A stretch of DNA of 64,000 nucleotides, taken from contig CAZCEC010000024.1 in assembly GCA_964497615.1 (NCBI GenBank), positions 1 to 64,000 of the forward strand, in the 5' to 3' direction. The position numbers were made by a program, and so were the translations under genes. The notes under the pieces are model-generated. The model did not search any database. It had not been told where the DNA came from and saw only the letters and a list, made by a program, of their open reading frames with translations. Each line of letters opens with the position of its first letter. Position 1 is the stretch's first letter. This DNA comes from CAZCEC01 sp964497615 (GTDB lineage Bacteria; Chloroflexota; Anaerolineae; Anaerolineales; UBA6663). Shown here piece after piece: positions 56,700 through 64,000 of this stretch.

Positions 56700-58370
56700 A
56701 TGGCCAAACTCGTCAACCCCGACCGCAAGCAAGTATCCAAGCAGGCCGCCGCCAAACGATTGAAGGCGAACAAGCCCGCCCGCGGCAAGGCGGCGCCGTT
56801 CAAGCTCACCTATGCCACCATGTACAATCCGCCCGAGAGCATGCACACCAAGTACGACCGGGCGCTGGCCGCCGTCAAGGCCGGCATGGGCCGCGACTAT
56901 GGCATGCTCATCAACGGGCAGGACGTGTTCCACGACCAGAAGTTTGAAGACCGTTCGCCCATCAACACCGACTGGGTGCTGGGCACCTTCCAGGCCGGCA
57001 CGCTCGCGCACGCCGAGCAGGCCCTGGGCGCCGCCTACGCCGCCTGGCCCAAGTGGGCCGGGCTGAAGTGGCAGGACCGGGTGCGCATTATGCGGCGCGC
57101 CGCCGCCCAGATCGAGAAGCGCGTCTACGAGATCGGCGCGGTGCTCTCGCTGGAAGTGGGCAAGAACCGCATGGAAGGCCTGGGCGACGCGCAAGAGACC
57201 GCCGACCTGATCTACTACGCCTGCGACCAGATGGAAGCGAACGGCGGCTACGTTAAAGAGATGGGCCGCGACCCCTTACGCGGCTACCACACCACCAACA
57301 TTTCCATCCTGCGCCCGTATGGGGTGTGGGTGGTCATCAGCCCCTTCAACTTCCCCTTCGCGCTGGCCGGCGGCCCCAGCGGCGCGGCCCTGGTGGCCGG
57401 CAACACCGTCGTCTTCAAGCCCGCCTCGGATACGCCCCTCACCGGCCGGCTGCTGGCCGAGTGCATGCGCGACGGCGGCGTGCCGGCGGGCGTGTTCAAC
57501 TTCGTCACCGGCGGCGGGCGCGCCATCGGCCAGCCCCTGGTGGACGACCGGCGCGTGGCCGGCATCACCTTCACCGGCTCCTACGATGTGGGCATGGGCA
57601 TCTACCGCAGCTTCGCCGCCGGCCGCTACCCGCGCCCCTGCATCGCCGAGATGGGCGGCAAGAACCCCGCCATCGTCAGCCGCAACGCCAATCTGGAAGA
57701 CGCCGCCACCGGCATCGTGCGCTCCGCCTTCGGGCTGCAAGGGCAGAAGTGCTCCGCGAACTCGCGCATCTTCGTCGAAGCGCCGGTCAAGGATAAGCTG
57801 GCCCAGCTCCTGGTGGACAAGACCCGCGCCCTTAAGATTGGCGACCCCACCGCCCGCGAGAACTGGCTCGGCCCGGTGGTCAACGCCAACTCCTACCGCG
57901 AGTTCAGCGAGTTCAGCGAAGAGTTGTCGCAGGCCGGCGACATCCTGCACGGCGGGCGCCAGCTCACCGACGGCGAGTATGGCAAGGGCTACTTCTGCGA
58001 GCCGACCCTGGTGGCCGGGGTGGACCGCGGCCACCGGCTGTGGCAGCACGAGATGTTCCTGCCCATCACCATGCTGGCCGAAGTGGACTCGCTGGACGAA
58101 GCCATGCGCCGCGCCAACGACGTGGCCTACGGGCTGACGGCCGGCTTCTACGGCTCCAAGAAGGAAGCCGACTGGTTCTTCCAGCACATCGAAGCCGGCG
58201 TCACCTACGCCAACCGGCCGCAGGGCGCGACGACGGGCGCGTGGCCGGGGTTCCAGCCTTTTGGCGGCTGGAAGGGGAGCGGCTCCACCGGCAAGAACGC
58301 GGGCGGCCACTACTACCTGCCGCTGTATATGCACGAGCAGATTCGGACGAAGGTGGAGAGAGCGAAGTAG
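56700..58370 (+). CDS. Aldehyde dehydrogenase, 1-pyrroline-5-carboxylate dehydrogenase-like
   Basis: 556 residues from ATG 56700, with CAGGAGTCC upstream. The N-terminal about 45 residues are Lys-rich and extend beyond usual ALDHs (KQVSKQAAAKRLKANKPARG). The NAD fold and substrate channel follow: NISILRPYGVWVVISPFNFP, the Glu base region IAEMGGKNPAIVSRNANLED, and the catalytic Cys in FGLQGQKCSANSRIFVEAP. FFQHIEAGVTYANRPQGATT and the tail FGGWKGSGSTGKNAGGHYYL resemble P5C dehydrogenases, which oxidise glutamate semialdehyde to glutamate in proline or arginine catabolism. Closest match by pattern is P5CDH, but other semialdehydes are possible. Confidence 0.88.
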   Translation: MAKLVNPDRKQVSKQAAAKRLKANKPARGKAAPFKLTYATMYNPPESMHTKYDRALAAVKAGMGRDYGMLINGQDVFHDQKFEDRSPINTDWVLGTFQAGTLAHAEQALGAAYAAWPKWAGLKWQDRVRIMRRAAAQIEKRVYEIGAVLSLEVGKNRMEGLGDAQETADLIYYACDQMEANGGYVKEMGRDPLRGYHTTNISILRPYGVWVVISPFNFPFALAGGPSGAALVAGNTVVFKPASDTPLTGRLLAECMRDGGVPAGVFNFVTGGGRAIGQPLVDDRRVAGITFTGSYDVGMGIYRSFAAGRYPRPCIAEMGGKNPAIVSRNANLEDAATGIVRSAFGLQGQKCSANSRIFVEAPVKDKLAQLLVDKTRALKIGDPTARENWLGPVVNANSYREFSEFSEELSQAGDILHGGRQLTDGEYGKGYFCEPTLVAGVDRGHRLWQHEMFLPITMLAEVDSLDEAMRRANDVAYGLTAGFYGSKKEADWFFQHIEAGVTYANRPQGATTGAWPGFQPFGGWKGSGSTGKNAGGHYYLPLYMHEQIRTKVERAK

Positions 58371-58460
58371 AACCGCGCCGATTGACCTGCCAAGCGGTGA
58401 TGTGGCGTCGGGGCCGCGTTTCAACAGGCACCAACTTGACGTGGTGTCCAGGTTGCGTTT

Positions 58461-58582
58461 CTAATCCGCGCCCAGGCGTTTACCTGATCCCGAGCGTGGT
58501 CCCGCTAAAGATCGTGCGGACCGCAGCCCTTTTAACGGGACCATGCTTGGGTTCAGAGACACGCGTGGGCGCGGATTAGATC
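58461..58582. repeat. Family B palindrome, copy 6
   Basis: TCTAATCCGCGCCCAGGCGT ... GGTCCCGCTAAAGATCGTGC ... CCCTTTTAACGGGACCATGC ... GGGCGCGGATTAGATCACGA. Confidence 0.85.
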
Positions 58583-58627
58583 ACGACTCCCCAGACATCA
58601 CATCAAGCTTATGCGTGAGAGATCAGC

Positions 58628-59611
58628 TTGAAAGCCGTCACCTACGCCCGCTACGGCCCGCCCGACGTGCTGCGGGTGGAGGAGATCGAGCCGCCCGCCC
58701 CCAGCGACGATCAGCTTCTCGTCCGGGTGCGGGCGTCGTCCATTAACGCCGGCGACTACCGCGTGCGCGCCGGGCGGCCCGCCTTCCTGCGCGTGATGAT
58801 GGGCGCGCCCTTCAAGCCCCGCAGCAATCGCCTCGGCTCCGACCTGGCCGGCGTGGTGGAGGCCGTGGGCGCGAACATCACCCAGTTCCAGCCGGGCGAC
58901 GAAGTGCTGGGCTGCCGCAGCGGCGCGTTTGCGGAGTACGTCGTGGCGCGCGAGCGGCAGTTGGCCCACAAGCCCGCCCATGTCTCGTTCGAGCAGGCCG
59001 CCGCCGTGCCGGTGGCGGGCCTGACCGCCGTGCAGGGCCTGCGCGATGCGGGCAAATTGCAGGCGGGCCAAAAGGTGCTCATCTATGGCGCGTCCGGCGG
59101 GGTGGGGACATGCCTGATCCAGGTGGCCAAGGCGCTGGGGGCGGACGTGACGGCGGCGGTCAGCCCGCGCAATCTGGAGTTGGCGCGCGCGCTGGGCGCG
59201 GACCGGGTGCTGAACTACCGCGCCGACGACTTCGCCCGCCGCCCGGAGCGCTACGACCTGATCGTGGCCGCCAACGGCTACCGCTGGATCGGCGACTACG
59301 GGCGCGCCCTCCAGCCGCAGGGGCGCTACGTGTGCGCGGGCGGCACGCTGCCGCAGCTTTTCCAGGCCATGCTGCTGGGCGGGGCGCTCTCGCGCGCGGG
59401 CGGCAAGCAGTTCAGCTTCATGGGCATCGCCGATGTCGTCCAGAGCGATCTGGTCTTCCTGGCGGAGATGCTGCGCGACGGCACGCTCACGCCCCACATC
59501 GACCGACTCTATCCCCTGAGCGATATCGTGGCCGCGTTCGAGTACGTGGAGGGCGAGCACGCGCAGGGGAAGGTGGTGATAACGATTGATGGCGCCCAAG
59601 CACAAACTTGA
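58628..59611 (+). CDS. MDR-family NAD(P)-dependent quinone/alcohol reductase
   Basis: 327 residues from TTG 58628, preceded by GTGAGAGATCAGC; the neighbour at 59799 has the same block and TTG start, which supports it. The GroES-like N-domain (MKAVTYARYGPPDVLRVEEI, NRLGSDLAGVVEAVGANITQ) is zinc-free. The Rossmann part has VLIYGASGGVGTCLIQVAKA near 148, the quinone reductase-type AxxGxxG. C-terminus has PLSDIVAAFEYVEGEHAQGK. Reduces quinones or enones with NADPH; substrate not known. The operon partner is separated by a family B palindrome. Confidence 0.85.
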   Translation: MKAVTYARYGPPDVLRVEEIEPPAPSDDQLLVRVRASSINAGDYRVRAGRPAFLRVMMGAPFKPRSNRLGSDLAGVVEAVGANITQFQPGDEVLGCRSGAFAEYVVARERQLAHKPAHVSFEQAAAVPVAGLTAVQGLRDAGKLQAGQKVLIYGASGGVGTCLIQVAKALGADVTAAVSPRNLELARALGADRVLNYRADDFARRPERYDLIVAANGYRWIGDYGRALQPQGRYVCAGGTLPQLFQAMLLGGALSRAGGKQFSFMGIADVVQSDLVFLAEMLRDGTLTPHIDRLYPLSDIVAAFEYVEGEHAQGKVVITIDGAQAQT

Positions 59612-59633
59612 CGGGCTGCCGGGGGAGTCGTGA

Positions 59634-59755
59634 TCTAATCCGCGCCCACACGTGATTCTGAACTCAAGCATTGTCCCGTTAAAGTGCGGACGTCCGCACG
59701 ATCTTTAGCGGGACCACGCCCGGGATCACGCCAACGCTCAGGAGCGCATTAGAAA
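59634..59755. repeat. Family B palindrome, copy 7
   Basis: TCTAATCCGCGCCCACACGT ... TTGTCCCGTTAAAGTGCGGA and CGTCCGCACGATCTTTAGCG ... GGAGCGCATTAGAAACGCAA. The centre GTGCGGACGTCCGCAC is a perfect 16-base palindrome. Confidence 0.85.
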
Positions 59756-59798
59756 CGCAACTTTGACACCCCATCCCGTTCATTCTTGAGAGATCAAC

Positions 59799-60773
59799 TT
59801 GAAAGCCATCGTCTACGCCCGCTACGGCCCGCCCGCCGTCCTCCAACTCGCGGACGTGCCCAAGCCCGCCCCGGCCGACGGCGAAATCCTGATCAAGCTC
59901 CACGCCGTCTCCGTCAACCGCTCGGACTGGGAGTCGCTCATCGGCCAACCCCTGTACGCCCGCATCGGCGGGCCGTTCAAGCCGGGCAAGGCCATCCTCG
60001 GCTCCGACATCGCGGGCGTGGTGGAAGCGGCCGGCCCCGGCCACACCCGCTTCCAGCCCAGCGACGAAGTCTTTGGCGACATCCTGGGGCACATGGGCGG
60101 CTTCGCCGAGTACGTCTGCGTGAAGGGCACGGCCCTGGCCCACAAGCCCCCCGGCCTGAGCTTTGCGGCGGCCTCCACCCTGCCGCAGGCCGGCGTCATC
60201 GCCCTGCAGGCCATCCGCGACCAGGGCCAGGTGCAGGCCGGCCAGCGCGTGCTCATCAACGGCGCGGGCGGCGGCGGCGCCTTTGCCATTCAGCTTGCCA
60301 AACAGCGCGGCGCGGAAATCACCGCCGTGGACCACGGCCGCAAGGCGGACTTCCTGCGCGGGCTGGGCGCCGATCACGTCCTCGACTACACCCAGCAGGA
60401 CTTCACCCGCACCGGCCAGCAGTACGACCTGATCCTGGACCTGATCGCCCATCGCTCCGCGCTGGCCTATCCGCGCGCCCTGCGCCCCGGCGGCCAATAC
60501 CTGTTCGTGGGCGGCTCCGTCAGCACCCTGCTCCAGCTTCTGCTGTTGGGGCCGCTCATCCGGCGGATGACGGGCAAGCACATGCGCCTGCTGATGGTGC
60601 AGACCAACCGCCAGGACATCGAAACGCTGGGCGAGATGGCCGCGGCTGGCACGCTGACGCCGGTCATCCACCGCCGCTATCCCCTCAGCGAAACGCCCGA
60701 AGCCCTGCGCGTGCTCGGCGCGGGGCAGGCCAACGGCAAGCTCGTCATCACGCTCGCGGCAGACGCGGGCTAA
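59799..60773 (+). CDS. MDR-family NAD(P)-dependent reductase, paralogue
   Basis: 324 residues from TTG 59799, preceded by TGAGAGATCAAC. Same family as the gene at 58628: zinc-less, KAILGSDIAGVVEAAGPGHT in the GroES domain, RVLINGAGGGGAFAIQLAKQ at the dinucleotide fold, and RYPLSETPEALRVLGAGQAN near the end. The two proteins differ clearly in their middle part (FGDILGHMGGFAEYVCVKGT here), so they are old duplicates or separately acquired relatives with distinct substrates. Confidence 0.85.
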   Translation: MKAIVYARYGPPAVLQLADVPKPAPADGEILIKLHAVSVNRSDWESLIGQPLYARIGGPFKPGKAILGSDIAGVVEAAGPGHTRFQPSDEVFGDILGHMGGFAEYVCVKGTALAHKPPGLSFAAASTLPQAGVIALQAIRDQGQVQAGQRVLINGAGGGGAFAIQLAKQRGAEITAVDHGRKADFLRGLGADHVLDYTQQDFTRTGQQYDLILDLIAHRSALAYPRALRPGGQYLFVGGSVSTLLQLLLLGPLIRRMTGKHMRLLMVQTNRQDIETLGEMAAAGTLTPVIHRRYPLSETPEALRVLGAGQANGKLVITLAADAG

Positions 60774-60777
60774 GGCG

Positions 60778-61305
60778 GTGTCACGACTTGTGATCCTCCC
60801 CAAAATCCGCGACCCGCGCTTCATCACCCTCCGCCGCGGCGGCACGCTGACGGATGCGGACCATCACCGGCTCGCGCTGTGGGCGGCGGCCTGCGCGGAG
60901 CACGTCCTACACCACTTCGAGTCCGTGCGGCCGGACGACCCGCGCCCCCGCCAGGCGATTGAGCAGGCCCGCGCCTGGGTGCGCGGCGAGACCCGCATGA
61001 TGCAGGCGCGCGATGCGGCCGGTCATGCCAACGCCGCCGCCCGCGACCTGAGCGGGGCCGCCCGCTATGCCGCCTACGCCGCCGGCCAGGCCGCGGCCGT
61101 GGCCCACGTTGCCGCGCACGAGCTGGGCGCGGCGGCCTATGCCATCCGGGCCGCCCAGGCGGCCGCGCCCGCCGGCAAGGCGGAGCAGGCCGGGCGGCGC
61201 GAGTGCCGCTGGCAGCGCGCCCAACTCCCCAAGGCCATCCGCGCGCTCGTGCTCGATGACCAGCGGCTGCGCAACCATTTGTGCTGGTCGGTGTTCGACG
61301 GCTGA
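60778..61305 (+). CDS. Imm5-like putative immunity protein
   Basis: 175 residues from GTG 60778, 4 bases after the reductase stop (GTG 60790 is an alternative). Ala-rich helical protein: RLALWAAACAEHVLHHFESV, DDPRPRQAIEQARAWVRGET, AAYAAGQAAAVAHVAAHELG, AAYAIRAAQAAAPAG. This layout matches proteins annotated as putative immunity protein (Imm5-like), first noted beside polymorphic toxins. No toxin gene is nearby. The end (LPKAIRALVLDDQRLRNHLC) is the usual C-terminal pattern. Co-transcription with the reductase suggests either a stand-alone protective gene or a different cellular role. Confidence 0.7.
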   Translation: MSRLVILPKIRDPRFITLRRGGTLTDADHHRLALWAAACAEHVLHHFESVRPDDPRPRQAIEQARAWVRGETRMMQARDAAGHANAAARDLSGAARYAAYAAGQAAAVAHVAAHELGAAAYAIRAAQAAAPAGKAEQAGRRECRWQRAQLPKAIRALVLDDQRLRNHLCWSVFDG

Positions 61306-61340
61306 GGGCGCTCCTGTTGCGGGGCTATGGCACGCCCAGA

Positions 61341-62507
61341 TTATCGGTTGCCTTTGGCGCGATTGTGGGTGACACAGAGCATTTGGCAGTTCTTAGCCGA
61401 ACTGTCGCCGCCCTTGCTCCATGCGGCAACGTGGTCCGCGTCCATTTCGGCGAGCTTCCATATTTTGCTCTTATTGGCATCATGCCCGACTGCGCAAAGC
61501 GGGCAATTTGATTTGCCTTTCGCTTCGGCAGCAGCGGTCTGCTTGGCGTAGACGGACCTTTTGGTCGCTTCATCGAACACTCGTACATCCAGGAGCTTCG
61601 AATCTTTAAGGCCGCCGAGAATGTATTCAAAGACGCCGCTGCGCTTTTTGACATACGGGTCGGCATAAAGCCGCTTGACCTGGGCAGAAACTTTGGCCGG
61701 GTCATACGACTTGGAATGGTATTGCTCGTAGAGCCGTCCCCATTCCAGCCCCTGCATCTCCTTCTCAACATCCCTGAACACGCTCGACACCCAGTCAATG
61801 ACGCTGTTGAAGTAAGTCTTCAGCTCATTGATGTTGCTTTTAGTGCGATGGGCGCTCATGTAGCCGCCAATGTCACCCTGGCTCACCCAGTCCAGCGCCC
61901 GCTCCAGGTAGGCCTGCCGGTTGGGGCTGCCCTTGATATACGCGCTCCACTTCTGGATGTTCGCGTTCTGGCTGTTGCTGAACTCGGCCTTGGCCAGCGT
62001 CACGAACGGCCCGGAGTAGATGGCGTTCAATAGCTCCTGGTCGTTGAGCGGCACGCCCGCGATGTTGATCGTCTCAAACCACTGCTTGATCTCGCTTTCC
62101 GTGCCCTCGCACTCGTAGATCAGCAATTTCGAGTCCCGAATCTTGGCCTGCTGGTCGGCGGGCAGGCTGTCGAAGTTCTTCGGGTTGCCGTCATCCATGA
62201 TCGCGAACTTGTTCGTCAAGAACCGCCCGATACTGGTGATGCGCTGCTGGCCGTCCAGCACTTCAAACTTGTCCTTGGCGACGGTGTTGAAGTAGATCAA
62301 TCCGAGCGGATACCCCTTGAGCAGCGAGTGGATGACGGCCTGCTCTTTCTTGCCGCCGCCGTCGGCATAGATGTAGTTCCGCTGGTACTCCGGCTGAATG
62401 GTGAGCTTGCCGCCCAGCCCGTACAGCCCTTTGCCCTCCAATTCGTTGTACACAAACCCGTCGCAGATGCCGGCGACGGTGATCCCGGTTCTCAGTGTGG
62501 TCTTCAC
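61341..62507 (-). CDS. DUF262 (ParB-like) protein with C-terminal HNH nuclease
   Basis: 388 residues from ATG 62507, overlapping the methyltransferase stop by 4 bases (ATGA). The DUF262/GmrS-like N-domain has the catalytic nucleotide motif [16 protein letters not shown] (DGQQR at 85-89) plus [10 protein letters not shown] and [13 protein letters not shown]. Residues about 335-388 form a Zn-type [45 protein letters not shown]262 domains bind and hydrolyse nucleotides to gate nucleases in type IV (GmrSD) and SspE-like defence. Paired with a DNA methyltransferase, it is a candidate restriction partner. Lower GC than surrounding genes. Confidence 0.88.
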   Translation of the reverse strand: MKTTLRTGITVAGICDGFVYNELEGKGLYGLGGKLTIQPEYQRNYIYADGGGKKEQAVIHSLLKGYPLGLIYFNTVAKDKFEVLDGQQRITSIGRFLTNKFAIMDDGNPKNFDSLPADQQAKIRDSKLLIYECEGTESEIKQWFETINIAGVPLNDQELLNAIYSGPFVTLAKAEFSNSQNANIQKWSAYIKGSPNRQAYLERALDWVSQGDIGGYMSAHRTKSNINELKTYFNSVIDWVSSVFRDVEKEMQGLEWGRLYEQYHSKSYDPAKVSAQVKRLYADPYVKKRSGVFEYILGGLKDSKLLDVRVFDEATKRSVYAKQTAAAEAKGKSNCPLCAVGHDANKSKIWKLAEMDADHVAAWSKGGDSSAKNCQMLCVTHNRAKGNR

Positions 62508-63703
62508 TTCTTCTTCCCCTTAGTCGGGTGGCGGTGGCGGATAAGGACTCGTTTGAAAACCTTGACGCCGTTCACGACCCCAGAAGCGTTGAGGTCGTAA
62601 ACGCCCGGCTTGCCGAATCGGTTCTGATACGCGTCCCGGCACTCGCGAGACGTGTACACCCGCGTCCTACAGGCATTGTCTGGGTCGTTGGACTCCGTGG
62701 TGCCCACAATCTCGAACTGGTCAGGGTTGTACTTGTCGAGGAAGGTAATCGGGACGCCCATCGCGCCGTCGTAGTCACTGGGTATCGCGTCGACAAACGG
62801 CACTTCGATAGCGTCGTAGTTGTCGTACTGGTCGTACGCCGCCTTCCCCTTGATCTCCTTGTGTTTGCTGAACCGCAGGTTGTCCGCCATGGTCATGAGG
62901 GGCAGCTTCTGGTGGCGGCGGCCATGATCCAGGTTTGTGTACCAGCGAACGCCCTTGACACGGATGTACTTAACGCCGTTTTCATCAACTCGCCAGCCGG
63001 CCGCGTTGAGCGGGTAGTGATCGGGAACGCGGAACTCGCGGTCCCCACTGTGGATGGTGACGCCCATCCATAGCTTGTTGGCCCTGATGAGTGGAAAAAT
63101 TTCTTTGTAGGTGATGGCCTGAACGTTGCCGATGATCAGAAACTTCTTGCCGTGCTCCACGAGTTGGGCAACATACTCGCGAAACAGAGAGAAAGGCGGG
63201 TTGGTCACAATGATATCCGCCTGTTTCAAGAGCGCGATGCACTCGGGGCTGCGGAAGTCGCCGCCTTCCGCCAGGCGGGTGCGGGTGTGGGCGTTCCGCT
63301 TCAGGAAGAGCTCGACGTCTTCGATGCCGGTCGCGCCGTCTTCGTTGACATCCTTGACTGCCTCGATCTCGACGGCAATGGCCTTGGGCTTTTGGCGCTT
63401 GCCATTGCCCTCGTCATACTCCAAGAACGTGAGTTGTGCGCCGGCGATGGGCGAGCCGTCGTAGCTGGTGGTGATGAGCTTTTTCAGCCCGAGCCGGTTG
63501 AAGTTGGCGGCAAAGTATTTGAAGAAGTTGCTCTCAAAGGGATCGTCGCAATTGCAGTAGACGACCTGGCCGCGAAAGGTGTCGGGGTCGAACTCCAGGT
63601 AGGCCTCGACCTCCTTCTGGATGTCAACGTACTGCGTATAGAACTCGTCCTGCTTGGCCGTCTTCGCGGCGTGCAGGCTTCGATTCGACGGCTGGCTCGG
63701 CAT
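62504..63703 (-). CDS. EcoRI-type adenine-specific DNA methyltransferase
   Basis: 399 residues from ATG 63703. N-terminal [20 protein letters not shown] and [20 protein letters not shown], then [20 protein letters not shown], are typical of the M.EcoRI family. Motif IV is [20 protein letters not shown] with NPPF at 168-171 for N6-adenine methylation; [20 protein letters not shown] follows. Length fits the family (about 320-400). It precedes and overlaps the DUF262-HNH gene. The recognition sequence is unknown; homologues are also found solitary, so restriction by the partner is an inference. Codon usage is more AT-rich than that of flanking genes, which suggests horizontal transfer. Confidence 0.9.
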   Translation of the reverse strand: MPSQPSNRSLHAAKTAKQDEFYTQYVDIQKEVEAYLEFDPDTFRGQVVYCNCDDPFESNFFKYFAANFNRLGLKKLITTSYDGSPIAGAQLTFLEYDEGNGKRQKPKAIAVEIEAVKDVNEDGATGIEDVELFLKRNAHTRTRLAEGGDFRSPECIALLKQADIIVTNPPFSLFREYVAQLVEHGKKFLIIGNVQAITYKEIFPLIRANKLWMGVTIHSGDREFRVPDHYPLNAAGWRVDENGVKYIRVKGVRWYTNLDHGRRHQKLPLMTMADNLRFSKHKEIKGKAAYDQYDNYDAIEVPFVDAIPSDYDGAMGVPITFLDKYNPDQFEIVGTTESNDPDNACRTRVYTSRECRDAYQNRFGKPGVYDLNASGVVNGVKVFKRVLIRHRHPTKGKKK

Positions 63704-63895
63704 TCGTTGAAGTTCCCTTAAAATAGCGCAGGCCGCCCGCTGGGTGCGAACGGCCCGGAGTCTACTGTCGGCCAATTGCCCCCAAGTGGTTGGCGACTAT
63801 TATAAGCCGCGCGGGCCGCATGGCAAGCAGCAACTGGGGCCAGCGCCAGGAGGGTGCAGCGGTTGTCCATGAAAACCGCTTCTGGCGGTTGCCCC

Positions 63896-63910
63896 GACTC
63901 GCGCTACAAT
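63896..63910 (+). promoter_or_regulatory. CGACTCGCGCTACAAT promoter
   Basis: CGACTCGCGC plus -10 TACAAT (63905-63910), 24 bases upstream of ATG 63934. Confidence 0.55.
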
Positions 63911-63933
63911 CGGGCCAGGGGCCCGGCCCAGCC

Positions 63934-64000
63934 ATGCTCTCGCTCAAGAATCGCGTCGGCAACTTTCTCATCCTCGGCGGCCTGATTGGCCTGCTGATCT
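63934..64000 (+). CDS. Partial gene, N-terminus of a membrane protein
   Basis: Only 22 codons are inside the window. MLSLKNRVGNFLILGGLIGL begins a likely membrane segment after a short basic start. The product cannot be identified. Confidence 0.55.
   Translation, partial: MLSLKNRVGNFLILGGLIGLLI

Overview
The window is high-GC DNA that looks like a draft or metagenome-assembled chromosome of Chloroflexota, probably Anaerolineae-like. That placement is an inference. It rests on CSLREA-type right-handed beta-helix surface proteins, secreted proteins ending in a [YF]LP[LY][VI] motif, a heliorhodopsin (a family reported mainly outside classical double-membraned Gram-negatives), F420-type luciferase-like oxidoreductase, and intergenic regions packed with dispersed palindromic repeats. 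The window opens with a poly-G run and holds a 10-N scaffold gap inside another poly-G run, so those two stretches are assembly-limited. No rRNA, tRNA, CRISPR array or replication origin was recognised. || Layout. 0.3-8 kb: small membrane protein, orphan ribbon-helix-helix protein, glycerate 2-kinase, beta-helix surface protein (-), a frameshifted nuclease/DUF2283-like pair behind a palindromic operator, an MBL-fold hydrolase and an LLM oxidoreductase. 8-13.7 kb: a carbohydrate ABC importer (binding protein, two permeases, no ATPase) whose binding-protein gene has a truncated upstream copy, with a heliorhodopsin gene between the two. 13.8-17.4 kb: an excisionase-like HTH protein, a flavoprotein and a NB-ARC/TPR gene that has lost its P-loop. 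17.6-23.5 kb (-): GntR/FCD regulator, dimethylglycine/sarcosine dehydrogenase-like protein, EtfB and EtfA, a coherent methylated-glycine catabolic locus in which ETF takes the electrons. || 23.7-52 kb: four paralogous surface proteins (signal peptide, shared N-terminal domain, YadA-head-like repeats, S74-type chaperone, coiled coil, C-terminal membrane segment) interspersed with housekeeping and signalling genes: DUF5655, alpha/beta hydrolase, tandem GNAT, VOC protein, Ala/Pro-rich repeat protein, REC-PAS3-GAF-HD protein, LuxR-HTH/hydrolase divergent from a BBE flavin oxidase, a membrane coiled-coil protein, a PAS histidine kinase, a Lys-rich coiled-coil protein, a GIY-YIG nuclease and a phytanoyl-CoA dioxygenase-like protein. 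52-64 kb: a Cys-ladder beta-helix protein, a small LPxx-tailed secreted protein, a membrane zinc-ribbon protein, a P5C-dehydrogenase-like ALDH, two tandem TTG-start MDR reductases with an Imm5-like protein, and a minus-strand EcoRI-type adenine methyltransferase overlapping a DUF262-HNH protein. || Nearly every gap over 300 bp is made of dispersed repeats. I name them family A (60-bp inverted repeat with 16-bp arms, ten copies), B (about 120-bp palindrome with outer CTAATCCGC arms), C (about 150-bp double palindrome with GAGCGCGAA and GCGCGCGAAAGATATC arms), D (CCGCGGAGCACGCGGAGA / ATTCGTGGCAAAGG), E (GGGGACTCGG tandem), F (24-bp inverted repeat) and G (short VNTR-like heptamers and TGACAC arrays). 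Family A sits inside family C twice, and family C brackets the GIY-YIG gene. Together with the heliorhodopsin insertion, the self-releasing adhesin hypothesis and the methyltransferase/DUF262-HNH pair, these are the main leads.
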